Numbered from the stretch's first letter, positions 36,416-50,459 are shown. The stretch: 64,000 nucleotides of DNA from Pseudisothecium myosuroides (GCA_951799445.1 OX637295.1:14012001-14076000); one strand, 5' to 3'. Notes: generated by a model not told the origin, from the letters alone. A program made the numbers and translations.

Positions 36416-36482
36416 TTCGATGAACATTAAGGGTGTACAGTTTTATTTATCTAGTTTTCTAATTGTTTTTCGTTTCTTTTAT

Positions 36483-36842
36483 AAATTCAGTAGACTTTGG
36501 AGGCCTTTTTGTCATTGTAGAACAGTTTTTTTCAAAAACTTTGAACTATGAAAAGTTGTAAACTTAAGCTAACTTGCATTTCCAATAATCCGCTTAAGAT
36601 TTTGAGACTCCAATTAAACGTTATGAACAAAATTCAGAGAGGCTGTTTGAAAATGTCCAAAAAAATGTCCTTTTCAACCCCTTTCTAAACTTTGCCCATA
36701 ACTTTTGAATGGAGGCTCAAAATCTCAAATGGATTTTTGGAGATGAAAGTTAGTTTGACTTTACAACTTTTCATAGTTCAAAGTTTCTTGGAAAACGTTG
36801 TTCTTCTATGCCAAAATGGGCGCCAAAGTCTGCTGAGTTTAA
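36483..36842. repeat. Imperfect hairpin, ~360 bp
   Basis: The left arm starts CAGTAGACTTTGGAGGCC, and the right arm ends with the inverse (GGGCGCCAAAGTCTGCTGAG). The arms meet near 36660. The same hairpin occurs at 57948-58306. Confidence 0.8.
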
Positions 36843-37923
36843 AAAACACCAAATTAAGTTTAAACCAAAAAATTCCATTGTTTAGTATCCTCTAAAAAGT
36901 CTTGCACCCCTACTATGAAGTCTAATAAAAGTTTGTACAAAAAAATTCTCGAACTCATAAATAGATTTGCTAAACCAATTGAACCATCATGCTCAAACGC
37001 ATAGAAGTACTAGTCATAATACAAGGGTTTATTAGTAAAATATAATTATAATTTAGAAATATCTATTTAATAAAATTTGTGAAGGCGACTCCTTGACATT
37101 GAATTCTTTCTAGTGTAAATTTTTTCTTAGATACTGTGAATTTTTTTTCACAAAGTGATTTGAGCGCATTGATGTTTCTTAAATGTTTCCACAATAAAAT
37201 TTGAAAAACCCATCACCAACATTTTACAATCAATTATTATGTAACACAATGAAGAGCACACAAAACAATTTATCAAAAATGGAAATTTTGTTTTTTTAAA
37301 TTGGAATCTGGTGTGTTGATCAAGATTGTATAGAATAATAAATGTAATAGGATAGTTTTGATAGAGTATTTTTTAAATGATAGCATTTTTTCCATGTCAA
37401 CCAACAATCATTATAAGAAGTTGTAGAAGGGAAATGGTAGTAGAGAAAATGAATAACTGAAGGGTGAGATTTGAAAAATTACAATACTGCGCAATATATT
37501 GCGCTATATTGTTTCAATATGACCTTTTAATTTTAAATTGTACAATGACAGTATATATTCAAAACAATTTTTTGTTAAGAATATTAATTGTTGCAATATG
37601 GCAACACTACCAAATTTTTCAATATTTGTATAAGTATAATTTCAGTATTGCATCAATACTATAAAATATTAGAATTGCATCAATACTGCAACAAATTTAA
37701 TTGTTTCAATATTGCAACAACTAATTTCTTATAATTGAGTAGCTACATAATTTGTACTACATCAACACTGCAAGAATATGTAATTTTCTGCATCAATATT
37801 GCGAAGCAGGGAAACTACGTCAGTATTGATGCAATACTGTTGCAATGGGGGGTACTTTCCTGATGCAGAGCTCCCAATCTGTACATCGTCCACAATATGG
37901 ACGACGACCCGCTAAGGGGTTAA

Positions 37924-38323
37924 TGACAGTTCAATTATGCAATAGGTAAGATTTTTTAATTATAAAACATTTCTTCATATTTTATAAGCTTCTTTCACAA
38001 ATACAGATTTCTTCCTACAAAAGAGGAACTTCTTTGTATTTAGTCGTGTCATTCTGTGTAATTAGTAATTTCTTCACATTTTGGTAGACTTGCACTTGAC
38101 TGTGAACGCAATAAAATAGTAGGACTAGATGAATCCATTTTGGAAATTTGAATCCTTAGTTTGAAATAAACCAGACAGTCAATGTCAAAATGAGTTCATT
38201 GAAGGGGTCACACACAATTGTGAATTAGGGATGATGAACATTAATGATTTTGGAAGAGATTTTGATTATTCAATCACTTGCCTTCCGTAGTCATGACATT
38301 TGACTATCTCCAATTGAATAAAT
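37924..38323. other. Intergenic, nothing recognised
   Basis: AT-rich, between the piggyBac right end and the stop codon of the SET-domain gene. It probably contains that gene's 3' UTR. Confidence 0.5.
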
Positions 38324-41300
38324 TCAATGATACAGAGAGTCTAGTGAAGAGCCCAAACGCAACTTGCTTAGAGTTTTTCCAAAGTTGTCTTGGGCTTCCT
38401 TTAAGGCTCTCTTCTCCGACAAAAGAGCTCTAATTGCTTGCTTTCTTCCCCACGGTATTACCTACCCCACAATCAATCAACATTGTAAAAAGCACACCCC
38501 TAGAGTTACCAACAAAGCTGCGAATAACGACTTCCTCTTCAAAAGCAGTATTCATCAAGCATCCGACATCAAAAGTGTAGCGAACGTGCCATTCCATCGA
38601 CAAGCAGGATGAGAATTTGGATGACCTTAGGAGTTTGTGTGCCAGGAGATGCCAGCATATCCACGTCTTGTTCATAAGTAGTAGGGTATTTCTTCAACAG
38701 GTAGTCACACGTCGACAACAATCTTCTTAACACCTGCACAACGCACCAAAAAACAATGTTTTGAGAGGACGTAGTGAACATGCAACAATTAAGGTAGAGG
38801 AGACTAAACCGTGGGGGACCTAGTCCTGCCTCTTGTTACCAACAGTAAGTCACCTAATCATACAATTAGTTGGAATTATTAGCAATTGGTGTAAGCATGA
38901 CTTGACTACATGTCAAAGGCCAAGGATCTTTCAATGGAAACTACTGTCGCAATGGTCTACAACCTCCCATTTTGAAATTGTAAAAAGAATTTCACACATT
39001 ATGATTATTATTTTGATCTCAACAGATTTGGCTCCTGTTCTCAAATTCATCGATCCACAAATCCATACGTATCCCAGGAATCACACTTCTACATATTGGT
39101 TGGAATGCTTATAGTGGCGAAAGATATCCACTACCTTAGATAGATAGCTTTGTCCATGAAAATCTTGGAGGTGGAGGACCACTAACCTCACTCTCATTAG
39201 CACGATTAATTGGCTTTGAGAATCGGAACATTACTGTGGCTGCACTGGGATAACCAGCCGCTCTTTCATGAACACCCTCTCTCCAACCTGCATCGTAAAG
39301 CTCTTGCCTTGTGGCAACAGCAGCCCTTGTCCACGCCATCACGCTTTCATCAACTCCAGCACAACTTAAAGAGAAAACTGCTCCATCTGCATCACCGAGT
39401 CAAATTGAGGCCCATACAAGCTGAAGCTTTCCCATTCGGTCTCAGGGGAATGCCATCACAGTGTGCGACATCTTCAGCATATGTGCTTCCGTGCATAACA
39501 AGCTTACCAAAAGGAAGTCCCGATGCCTGCAGCAATAACTCGTTGGCATTGCTATTTACAGGCCCTAATACGGAGGCCTGCAACAAAAAAGGGTTTACGC
39601 CGTCACTTCCAAAACAGAGGAGCGATTAAATACTGGACATTTCATGCGAGAGCATGCCACAATCAAAAGATAGAGAGTATTTTATTACCAGTAGGTCGAC
39701 AGAGTGGTTCGAATTCTCTTCGTCTACAAATCCATAGTCAAGAAGTAATCTCGAAGGTGAACAACTGGGTCCATACGAATCGAATACTTGATCACCTTCT
39801 GAATATGTGCAATGAGCTTGTAAAGTAGCCACACCTGACCTATGGTCATACACCAGACATGATTCCCTTCCAGCTGCGCTGCTATGATTCAGCATGTCTG
39901 CCCATGGGACTAGTGCAACTGTTTCTTCTGCAATGCTCCCTGCCCGCAGCTTCTGCAAATATTACACAGTGATCTCTGGAGTGAGGACGCTAACAATGAG
40001 GGAAGTTGGGGAAGCAAAGATTGTTACCAATTACCGCATTCAAAGAATTGTGTGCACCTGATCTTGGAGGGTTAAGGAAAACGACCGGCTCAGCAATATG
40101 CTGGCTGCCCAATGAACAGCAGTCTCTGTGATAGAAATGAGCTTGCTCCCATGTCCCCTCGGGACTAATCTTCCCGCCCCTGCCAGAAGCATGGCTTCAT
40201 GGTCCTCCCTAAAGACTGCTGTCAACTGCTTAGTCCTTTGCAATAAAAGCGTTGGCCACATGCAACTCCATCCGCGGTGAAAATTAAACAAGAAGCACAG
40301 CCTACATCCCAGTGACGTGTTTCTATACTACCATGAGAAAAATCACACAACAAAGGAAATTCAACCCCGGAGCAAGAAACATAGAGAAATGGAAATTCCA
40401 AGAACCTGCAGATGCCAAGCCGCCTCTCAGTGACTTCCAGCATGGGGGACCCCTCCAGCCACTCCCGTCTCATTTTCTGCTCAAAACCAAGATTCACCAT
40501 CAACACATGCACATGAACAGACATGGAGTAGGAGCAGGAGTACATAATGCTAATGCAGGATTTTGAAGCGGATGTGGCAGTCTCAATGGTTGACAAGAAG
40601 AATAGAACCCATAATGGTAGCCCATCTTGCTTGCAACCAATGAGATTGAACTGAACAAACTTACTCTCAAGGTACTAACGCAGTGCTGATAGCATTTGAG
40701 TGACATAGAAAATGAAAACCGGCATCACTTAAATTCAGGGTAGGTCGAAGTTCAGATCCAACACTTTGACTGTTCCGATCATTCAGCATAAGTAGAATCA
40801 AAATACAATGAGATCTTTAAGATCCTATATTTAAATTTCTGGAATTACGTACCAAAAATGAACTTTGAAAAGTCAGATTTTGGTTGAAAGTTAAAAATAT
40901 CACTTGCACGGACATCATGTTTGGTAGCAGCAGTCAAGGCCGAGGTTATCACAAATCATCGCAAGTTCGTACCTACCTCACCACTGGTAATGACTTGCAA
41001 ATTGTTTTTGATAAATGCTGTCCGTGATCCAATTACCTAGTCCAGGGGCAACAGATGCAGAGAAGTTCTAACCTGAGGCCAAAGCATGGGATGTGTACCA
41101 ACAAGCTCCAGATCCGTAGGAAGCAGCGCAATGTAGGGATACCAAAAACTGGCTTCGCCACAGGCCCGTTCAAACAGCAGATGCAAGCACATGGCCTGCC
41201 ATGGTGACAAGTTGCCCTTCTTCACCAGGGGCCCAATATGCTCACATTGCATAGCAGTCTGCAATCCAACCCTACAGATAAGAAAACGTCCAAACGATTT

Positions 41301-41845
41301 CCAAAGCGATTTCTAAACCTAGTAAAATCAGCTTATATTACCTCTTCAGTCATGAGAGCTTTTCTTGGCACCTTGACGACCACACTGCCCTTGGCAACAC
41401 CGCCTGCACCTGCAAAAGCGCCGTAGCCAGAACCTGAGCTTCCCTGACCACATCGCTCCACTTTCAGGTTGCAATTGTCGTGGTTCAACGTTGTGAGCCA
41501 CTTGCGGAGCCTCTCCACCTTCGTGTCACTGGAGGTTCGGGACTCTCTTGCGGAAGTAGTATCACTCCCATTACTTGACAAGCATCGCCAACCCAACCTG
41601 AACAATCGCTTACATTAAAGTTATGTTTTAGGGTTGAGTTATGACGGAATTGCTTTCATTCTCAACATCCAATCGACTACTCACCTGGCAGGCCCCGGGA
41701 AGAATCCAGGACTAGCAAGCGAACCTCGGGGCTCGCAATGCTGCTGCAACCGTCGAGGAACAGCTTGTGAAGAGAGAAATCCCAATTGCAGTGGTGGTTC
41801 TACTACTCGCGGTCTGGCGCAGAAAGGACTGTGACTCTGCGGCAT
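38324..41845 (-). CDS. Rubisco-LSMT-like SET-domain lysine methyltransferase
   Basis: The family transfers methyl groups from S-adenosylmethionine to lysines of plastid or other proteins. Supported exons are 41685-41845, 41342-41597, 41073-41258, 40406-40476, 40058-40235 and 39689-39952, phase-consistent over 372 codons. Further exons lie at about 39400-39580, about 39187-39375, 38733 to about 38586, and 38324-38436. The start at 41845 gives a basic, Ser/Pro/Arg-rich, transit-like N-terminus (MPQSHSPFCARPRVV). Split-SET features are GQGSSGSGYGAFAGAGGVAKG near residues 110-130, WADMLNHSS (301-309) and DSYGP (343-347); NHS and the SYG tyrosine belong to the SAM/lysine site. The C-terminal part has YLLKKYPTTYEQDVDML and SEKRALKEAQDNFGKTL, typical of the Rubisco-substrate-binding domain. 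Junctions between 39360 and 39400 and at 38440-38590 are unresolved. The substrate is unknown. Confidence 0.82.
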
Positions 41846-43106
41846 TTTGTGGAAATATGAAGCTCAAATGCCGTCGAAGAGAAGGGAGAATAATGTGTGC
41901 TGTCGATGCACACTTGCGCAGCAACCAAAACCAGTGCAACACTGGAGTCCGCAGCACCAACTTTGCGATTTGGACTGCTGATTCTTCCGCAATTTCGCAG
42001 CTCCGCGAGGTGCAGGAGCATCGGCACTCTCGCAGCTGGAATTGAAGGTTGAAGGTTGTGTTTCGTTTGGACATCGTTAGCGGCCACGCTAAATTAGCAA
42101 AAGTTGGTGTGACGTCCCAGCACCCGATCTCTGGCCCCTGAATCGGTACCTGAATCGGGAAAACTGATTTGGCCTTGAATGGTCAACACTACATTTGGCC
42201 TTGTAGATGTAATTGTAAATGTAGATGTAATTGTAGGTGTAGTTATTTGGACCTTGATTAGTCACAAGTTTTCAAAATAACCAATGGGACTTGAACAAAT
42301 ATTTGAGGTAAGCAACACAAAATTTGCACTTCAATTTGTACTTCAAGGATGTCAATTAAAAGAGAGTTTAATATAATATACAAGGATCTTCAATATGTTT
42401 CCAACTTTGGTTATTCACATAATATTATTGGAGTGCCAAAAATGACTGCGTGGGCCTTTTGAGGGTTTATACAATCACAATTCAAAATTGCCGGAGCTTA
42501 ATTGCAATCCAATTTTGCCCTGTTACATTCTAAGGTAGTGAAAACTATAGAAGGGTTTGCGTTGTAACAAGTGAGTTTGGAATTGGACTTGAAAAAGTTG
42601 AAATTGGAATGAATTTTATGAATTCAATAAGCACCACAATTGCAAGTGTATTAGGGAATAAAGAGAGACACATTAGCATCTAAATGTGCAAAAATGGTCC
42701 CCCTTAGTAACAACAATATGCTCTTACTTTGCCGACTTATAATGTGGACACTGCTTTTCTCATTGAAGTACATGTGGAAAATTCTCTAATCTGCCATTCT
42801 ATTGCCATTTTAATTTTAAATCCAAGAAGTATTAATACGGGCAAACGACCACAGGGATGACAATGGGTCATCCAACTTAATGCCTACCTTCTGCAACAAC
42901 ATAGGGTCGCAGACCACGTTGGGTTGCGTAACTCACAGGAAAAGCTAATACCGGTACCCAAACCAGCCATAAGGTCGCACACAATGCAAGGCTTCCGATG
43001 CAGGTATACGCACAACGCCTTCAGAACTAAATTAACAATACACAAGACTCAAAAATGAAAGGCCCAATAACGAGTAACAAATCTGGATTCTGTACAGCAC
43101 ATCTTG
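41846..43106. other. Intergenic: SET-gene promoter side, AP-3 beta 3' flank
   Basis: No gene seen. Around 42195-42245 a TGTAGATGTAATTGTA unit is repeated. The rest is AT-rich. Confidence 0.5.
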
Positions 43107-46100
43107 CTATGAGTTGAGGATGGTCTCCAGCTGCTTGAGCAGATTCAGCCCAAAAACTGTATCCTCACAGTTCACCTTGATCCAAAGCGCTGCGGTGTCG
43201 GACTCGGTGTCATATGTTGTAGAGATGAGGCACTTGAGACCCTCAGTCAAAGTCTCACCAGCAAAACATAATTGCAAACCACTGAGGCCTGTGGCATCAG
43301 AAATTGGAAGAGTTGCAGAAACTACTGCCACATGGGCAACTCTCAGAACACCAGAAGCAATCGCCCGAGAAATGAGAAGGACGTTGTCTTCTCCAGTATT
43401 GCTGGGCTGTGAGTAGGACGTACCCAATACGCACCTACAAACAAGAATGGCAATAAGTTCAAAAAGTTTAATAATCCAAAATGAGGACAATTCTCTCAGG
43501 TTCAACAAGAATTAATAGTATAATTCCAGTTTCAGACTTGAGCATGATACTGAATAGCTAGGATGCAAAGGATCATCCAAGATGCGAATTTCTTTACCGT
43601 AAAACCTCAAAGGTATTTCATAAAAGTGTCATGAAATGAGACAAGGATTAGCGCCGACCTGCGAGATGCTTCATGCATTCCTGAGATGCGAGATTGGGCA
43701 GTCATGAATTCAGTTCGAGTCATTTGCGAAGGACGAAGAAGTGCGCCGACTTCCGGAGGAAGCTTCACAGGGTATGTTTTCCCATTCATAACGATAGCAA
43801 GCTTGATAGGTGTAAGCTGATGCTTGAATTCAACCTCAAGATCCCTTTCAGTAGTATTACCAGGAGCCAATTCACCTATCTCCTCGAAAGGCAACACCTC
43901 CGTAGACGTCCCTGCTTGATTCCTAAAACAGTTGCCAGAACACAATCAAATTCAAGTACGGCATTGCAACGTATCTGCACGAGATAATCAGATTCATAAC
44001 GTAGCAAAAAAAAATTCTGGAAAGAGAGGACTTACGAATTATCAGCCGTTGCTGACCCCTCCATGGCCTTCACGGATATTTTCAACATAGATTCTGCAGA
44101 ACGGTTCAAAAAATGAAGCCGAACACTAACCATGTCCTGTGAACGACTTGCAGGCGCTCTTGTGAAGGAATATTTTACGTCTAATCCATCTCCATTTGTA
44201 AAGTCTAAGAGCATTAATTTGTTTGAAATAGGATTCAAAGGGCCTAAAGATAAGGTGGCATAGCCCAGCAAGTTTGAGGACTCGGCAGATTGAGAAGAGC
44301 CTTGAGCTACTGTATCCGGAGAGTCTAACCAAGAATCCAAATCCCTACTCGATTTTACGCCCAGGTTGTAATCAAGAGAACCATTTCCCGGAGACTCTTC
44401 ATCCATTGAAATGAGTGGTGCCAGATTAGTGGCACCTTGCCATGGAGACTGTGTGGCCTTAATCACAGGGCTCTTTTGTCTTGAATCCCTCTCGTCATTG
44501 CTTCTACTGTCTTCACTTCCACTCTCTTCACTTCCTCCTTCATCCGAATAACTATCCCTAAACTCTGTAGACTCCTCACTTCCTCCACTTTCTGTGAAAT
44601 CACTATTCGGCATCCGGTCATGGGTGTGAGGTCTCGAATCTCTAGAATTGTAATCAGCAAGTTCATCCAGACTGTGAGGCTCTGGCAGAGCCATGTAACC
44701 CGGAGCATTATGATTAACTATATGGGACATTGTACCGGGCAGAAACGATGACCTGTCAGGAGCAAGAGCAGGCAACAATGGAGGAGATTTGGGCACAAGA
44801 AGTAGTTGCTTTGCAAGCTTTTCTGCCTTGCTCAGTTGAAATGAAGCATGGCCGTTTGAACCTAATGTTTCCGAAGTTTTTTCTTGCGTTAAGAAATCCG
44901 TGGCCTGATCATTGACTTCCAAAGATTGCAATCTCTGAGCCAAATCGGAATGACTTCTCTTCTCACCCGACGGATCGGGAAGTGACTGAGAAAGAACAAG
45001 TTGTCGCAGCAACCGTGCACGATCACGAATGTCGTTATTCATATCTTGATCTCCTAAATTGAGGGTATGTTCCAAAACTAATAAAGCAGTCTCTTTCAAT
45101 GAAGATACAGAAGCCTCCTCTAACCGCAATACAACCTGGCGACATCACAAGAAAAATGAGAGATCCTTCAAAGAAGATAAATATCAACCCTCGAAACTGT
45201 CACAGTTGATCAACAAAAGCAAAGGTAGTCCGAAAAACGACATCTTCGAAAATTCTAGCATAATTGTACGGTTAACTGAGAAATATGCCCAGAACATTAC
45301 AGGAATATTATAAATATATCCTCACTCATGAAAACGGAATTTTCCCAACTCCAATCAGCTTGGTCAATACACCACAATGCCATGAAAATACCTTTGCAGA
45401 ACAATTAAGGATTTGAAGTTTAGTTTCATCGGCTTCTTTTGTAAAGGAGCCAGCGAGATATCTCAACACAACTGGCAGCATTTGCGAAATGCACTTGCTG
45501 CTCAAACCCTCTTCGCCCACCATCCAGACTACCACAGCCCGAGCCTCAGGAACTTTCATATGATCAAGGAGACGGACTAGGCGAGCAAAAACCTGAATCA
45601 GCCATCACATGATATAAACATTCTTGCACTATTGAAAAAATAATAATGTATAGTAGTTTCAAAATTATTGCAAGCTGAGCAGATGTCATCCGGCTAAGCA
45701 AAATGGAGGAAACAAAAAAATTTACGAAGCGCCTGACTTTAAAATAAGAAGTCAAATGCAGAAACATTCACTTCAAATTTTGAAGCACCCTGGCAGCGAT
45801 CATACTACTGTGAGTACCCACTGCAAATTATAGCATTCTATGATTGACTTTAAGCTTACACATTCAAAATAAATTTGTGATTAGCAGAACATCCTCTACC
45901 TGTTCTTGCTCTGAGGGATTCTGTTGCACAATAGACCGAAGTGCCAAGACAGCTTGAGCAACAACTCCGGCCTCCTGAATTGACTTCTGGTTTGCTGACA
46001 TACTAAGACTTCCTTGGCTGGACGATTGATCAGTCTCTTCTTTGATGTGGGATGCTCCATCTCCAACTAAGATTCCCTTAGCAAGCATTAGCAGGCCTTC

Positions 46101-49100
46101 GACGCATGCAGAACGGACAGCTGGTAAACGTACTGCACACCTGCCTATGGCGCTCACAGTATTTGCAGCAAACTGGCGATTTGTATCCCTCACATAAGCC
46201 TGAAATAGGTTACAATTTGTATCTCCGTTAATCAAAATACACTTTCAGCCTCCAATACATCTCCACAAATGAAATTTGCAAAGCAGCATAACATCACCAA
46301 GGACAAAAGATACAATTCATGAGAAGTGTATCAGATTTCTAGAGGCTTTAAATAGCAACCTTGCAAGTATCAACTAGCTGAAAAATACTTAACTAAAAGT
46401 CAGGAAATCTTAGCGTTCAACATTCACAACGATTCGACACAAGGAAACACAACCCTCGAGTCTTAGAAGTGAAACACTTCCTGGACTCCAAGTCAAAAAA
46501 TAAATGACAAACCATGGCATTAACATGCTTTAATTTAGTGCAAGTAAACACGACCAATCCCACAATTCTCAAGAGCCTCCACGATAGGATAAAACGGCCA
46601 ACCTGAAATTCATTTAGGATTGTATGGATGGAAGATTCAGTGGCGATTGTAGTCAGAACGTCCAGCTTCAATGCCCGAATCGGTTCAGTGTCGCAAGAGC
46701 GCACAAAGAACTCCTCAAAATAGCTCGCAAATAGAGATGGTACTTGAAGGGCAAAAGTTACGATATTTGCCAAAACCTGCAAAACAGAAACAATTATGGC
46801 ACCTATATTTATTGTCACTTAATTTGTCAAGAACGAACGACCAGGTTGGATGGATAACACCAACGAAGAATCCTAAAAAAAAGGTGAGCAATGACCTTCA
46901 CACACTGAAGACGATCACCCTTGAGCTTTGCTACCTTACCACGTACTGTGAATCATATGATGATCGTAGTAAAAAGAGGAGAGGTTTCACAATGTTCTTC
47001 AGGGCCTTGTTAGGCGCGAACAACCAATATACACCAGCAACTGCCATGACCACCGCACCATTTTGACTTCGCAGTAGTGGAGATGACCAGTGAAGTAAAC
47101 CTCGTACGTCGGCTGGAAGTTCCATTTCACTGGTCTCCCCTTCAGAATGATCAGAATTTTCCTTCTTGACCCCCACCTGCACTTTGTCCTGTGAATTTGT
47201 ACTTGAAGGAAAGGAATAGTAACCAGCGCCTCTCAAACAGTTATACCTGGGACAGGCATAAAAAATATCAGCGCACATGGCAATCCACTCTAGAAAACCA
47301 GCTATCTCTCAAAATCGGCAATTACATCTAAAAGTGTAATGCAAGTCACGTAAGAAGAATACAATTTTCCAGCACATAGATAGAAAAATCTCCCAGATGA
47401 CATTAAAAAGACGACCAGTAATGTTCAAACTATGACTAATATATGTCAATGACGTCACCCAAAATACTATGCTGACATACCTGGCAACAGCATAGCGCAT
47501 GAGAATGTCCAGCAAAACCACTTGACCCCATTCATCAACATCAGGAAGCATCTCACAAAGTTTTCGAAATCTTGAACCCAGAAGGGTAAGATTTTCTGGA
47601 CATATGACCAGGAAAGCTGATGCTGCAGCGCCAATGACGCTGGGAGAGTTATCACTCAACAGCAAACCCACCAGCTGCAACCCTTTCAGAGTTAGTTACC
47701 AAACACTTAAACCTTGTCAAAAAATGTTTCAGGAAGAGACTTTCACAATCAAGATGTACTGTGAGTTCACTAAGTCCACATAATGCTGCACAAGCATAGT
47801 AGTCGCAGGCTAATTTTTTACTTTACACTGCAATTCTTACTAATGAAAATTCTTAAGACATTGACTGCCAACACCAAAAGACGTTTTATATGATCCAGAT
47901 ATGGAGTGACGAAAGTGGTCATGACGTAAGAGGAAGAAGTACCTCTTCCAGAACTTCTTTGTGTGAATCACGTTCCATGGCATAAATCTTTGGAATGGCA
48001 TGAACTGAACACCGCCGAACATACGGTGATGGATCTCGAGAACACTTGGTCACAGCCATCACAACAAGAGGTATAACGACTCGAACTCGAATTCCAGACA
48101 TGGCTCGAAGAGACCATGCCCTAACCAGAGGATTCAGATCTGACAGATCTTTCTGAAAGCTATTAATAGAAAGCAATGCTTCATCCGGGCGTCTGTCGAG
48201 AAGCACAAAAACCAAGTGAGATACCGATCGAAGAAAACCCTAATATTTGCACCAATCGACCTTATTGCAAGTAAATTTGAAAATGAACAATTCATCCAGA
48301 CCGAGTGAATCAGATAGACCGAAGTTCACCTAGACTGTGTTTTGTTTTTTGCAGATAAAACACAAAAACAAAGAAGGATAGTCACAATGAGTTACAGAAA
48401 CGGACAAAATCTAAGTGAAACGCCCTCTTACTTTTCAGCATAATGTACAAGGTAGATGTAGACCAGTTTCTTCACCTCCAACGACGTTGTTGCAACATTC
48501 TTCACTACCTGCCAACAAGCACGATTGTCCTTTTCAGAAATGAGCGCTTCCAAGCCAAAGGAACATAGCACAATCAAGACAAAATTCCTCTGGACCGACT
48601 TTGTCTTCCATATTGAGCTTGATCAGGTGCAACATGATTTGAATTAATGACACACAACTCAGGAAAAACGCTCTACATTCAAATCGCCGGTTGAGAGAAA
48701 CGAGCTGAGCACTTCGTGTTCTAATGTGCAAATTGAAAATCACAATTCACGGGTCAAGCACGTGGCCTCAATGCAAGCTCCTGTCATACGTTAACAGACT
48801 CAGAACGAATCACCTTCCCCGAGAAAATGCGACACTCCTATTCAGCAATATTCGGGAATTGAGCTTCGCAATCATAACAGAAATCGCGCAGCAGCAGAAA
48901 TTACAGAGCACACCAACCTGGGGAAAGAATGAGGATACATCACGACCTTGAGACAGTAAAGAAATCAAGCGCTTCATGCCCTCCACTTTCTCCGCCTCGA
49001 ATTTGCTATCCAACAACACTGCGATGTTCCCGTCCTCCGGATCATCGTACAAATAAGCGTCGGTGCCCACTCGGTTCATCAACGACGTCGCTCGCGTGAA

Positions 49101-49133
49101 CGAGGCCGCTGTGCTTGCAAACTGCGGAAACAT
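43107..49133 (-). CDS. AP3B: AP-3 complex subunit beta
   Basis: Large adaptin of the AP-3 coat, which sorts membrane cargo from the Golgi/endosomes to the vacuole. Eleven exons fit in phase: 48918-49133, 48432-48508, 47943-48192, 47481-47674, 46940-47246, 46603-46776, 45900-46199, 45392-45592, 44036-45135, 43659-43922, 43107-43434. They give 3411 bases, about 1136 codons, the usual size. The N-terminal adaptin trunk includes DLSDLNPLVRAWSLRAMSGI, RRCSVHAIPKIYAMERDSHK and LCEMLPDVDEWGQV. Exon 9 encodes the acidic, Ser-rich hinge (residues ~750-800, e.g. SYSDEGGSEESGSEDSRSND). The last exons form the C-terminal ear. The start MFPQFASTAASFTRATSLMN fits plant AP-3 beta. All splice sites used are GT-AG. 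No lesion was seen. Confidence 0.95.
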
Positions 49134-50459
49134 GATTGCCCCCGATCCGATTCTCCCACACGCTCTTACAAGTCCTTATTCGCCCTACTCAACCTTACTC
49201 GTCCTTGCACGGAACCCTAAATCCTCCACGGCAGGTCCAATTTTACTCGCTGCACTCCACAACAAAACCTAAATCTGCCGATTTCAAGAACACGGAAATC
49301 ATGTCCTCATAAGCATTTACCATGGAGAGAGCTCAAAGCAATTCCAAGTTTCGCACCTGCATTTGCGTTCTCAAATGAAACCGAATCTCTCATTGTAGTG
49401 CTGTCAAATTCCACAAAAGCAAGCTCAAAGTCGCAACTACGTAAGAAAATGGAACCACCGAACCACCAAAAACAACTTGGTATTCGGACTCAGATGCATT
49501 GGTACCGTCATCATAATGAAGCTGAATCTTGACCCCTGTTGAACCGAGAAACATCGACTGTGTGAATAGGACCATCCTGTCTGGTTCAGTTCTGGGCTCC
49601 TTATGGCGCCCAGACTTCGGTAACCTACGTGAAGGTCAGATTCAGACATAAATTAAGTATTTTTGGGAATGTCTGAATGTTTGGAATATTACAAGTGAGA
49701 TATTAACAACCAATAATACACTACCATCAACAGTTTTAACTTGTTTGAAACCCCTTTGCACGCATCCAAAAGTAAGTTTTTTCCTGTGTAATAAGTTAAA
49801 AGAATGTAAACATAAACCCAGCAAGGTAACCAACCTTGCTAATCAATAACAATAAGAAAATTTCTTATATATAGAATAAATAAAAAATATTTAAGTTTAG
49901 AAAGCAAGCATTGCCAAAAATTCTTAACTGATTGAAAGCTATTCCGCACAACAATTTGGTGATCACAAACAAACAAGTAGCTACATTGTAAGAGGCTCTA
50001 TCTATGTAATACTAAAAACATGAAACATGGAATGACAAAGAAAAGTAGTGGCTTTTTTCATTTTTTTATTGTCTCTATACCATAAAGAAGAGACTTTGCA
50101 TTGATTGAGAGGAAGTTGAAGTGACTATTTCACTAAAAAATAAGTCACTATTGCAAGGACAAAGCCTCTCGGATAGACGTCTTCTCATTGTACAGTTACT
50201 TATTCTTTGAAGTGATTTAAAAAAAAAATTAAGGCAATCCTCAAACTTTCTAAAAATAGGATTTTGTTGATGCAAAACCTCCTCCCATTTGGTCTAGAGC
50301 CAACAAACATAGAAGACCACCTATACTATAATAAGATGGTTTTCTAGTATGAATGCAACAATTTAAAGTGAACTTTTTCATTGTTGAAAAAGAGATTGAT
50401 TACTAAGTTTTGCATAGTCAAAATTGCTTTGGCCAAGTTTCATGATGCTTTCACTTTTA
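49134..50459. other. AP-3 beta upstream region and intergenic DNA
   Basis: The first few hundred bases are likely promoter and 5' UTR of AP-3 beta. The rest is AT-rich with nothing recognised. Confidence 0.5.

Larger units (their letters stand above)
35938..37852. mobile_element. Nested non-autonomous element in piggyBac
   Basis: AT-rich DNA interrupts the piggyBac 5' region. Both edges carry repeats of TTGCAATACTG and its inverse next to G/C runs (GGGGGCCCC and GGGGGGTAC), suggesting degenerate inverted ends. No target duplication was resolved, so the boundaries are approximate. Inside are a tRNA-like segment and a 360-bp hairpin shared with the element at 57567-59397. Confidence 0.55.
29713..37919 (-). 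mobile_element. piggyBac-family DNA transposon, ~8.2 kb
   Basis: The left end is TTAA then CCCTTTAGCGTGTAG. The right end, read inward on the minus strand, is TTAA then CCCCTTAGCGGGT. TTAA target duplications (29709-29712, 37920-37923) and short CCCYTTAGCG inverted ends are the hallmark of piggyBac. The transposase lies inside on the minus strand (30933-34262). About 1.9 kb at 35938-37852 is a nested insertion, so the original element was near 6.3 kb. That is long for the family and leaves 1.2 kb after the transposase (29713-30932) with no recognised gene. Confidence 0.9.

Noticed and set aside
41712..42087. Minus-strand ORFs upstream of the SET gene as separate proteins
   Set aside because: A different frame from 41845 splices in phase to the SET exon and gives a plausible transit peptide. 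The longer frames lack any motif.
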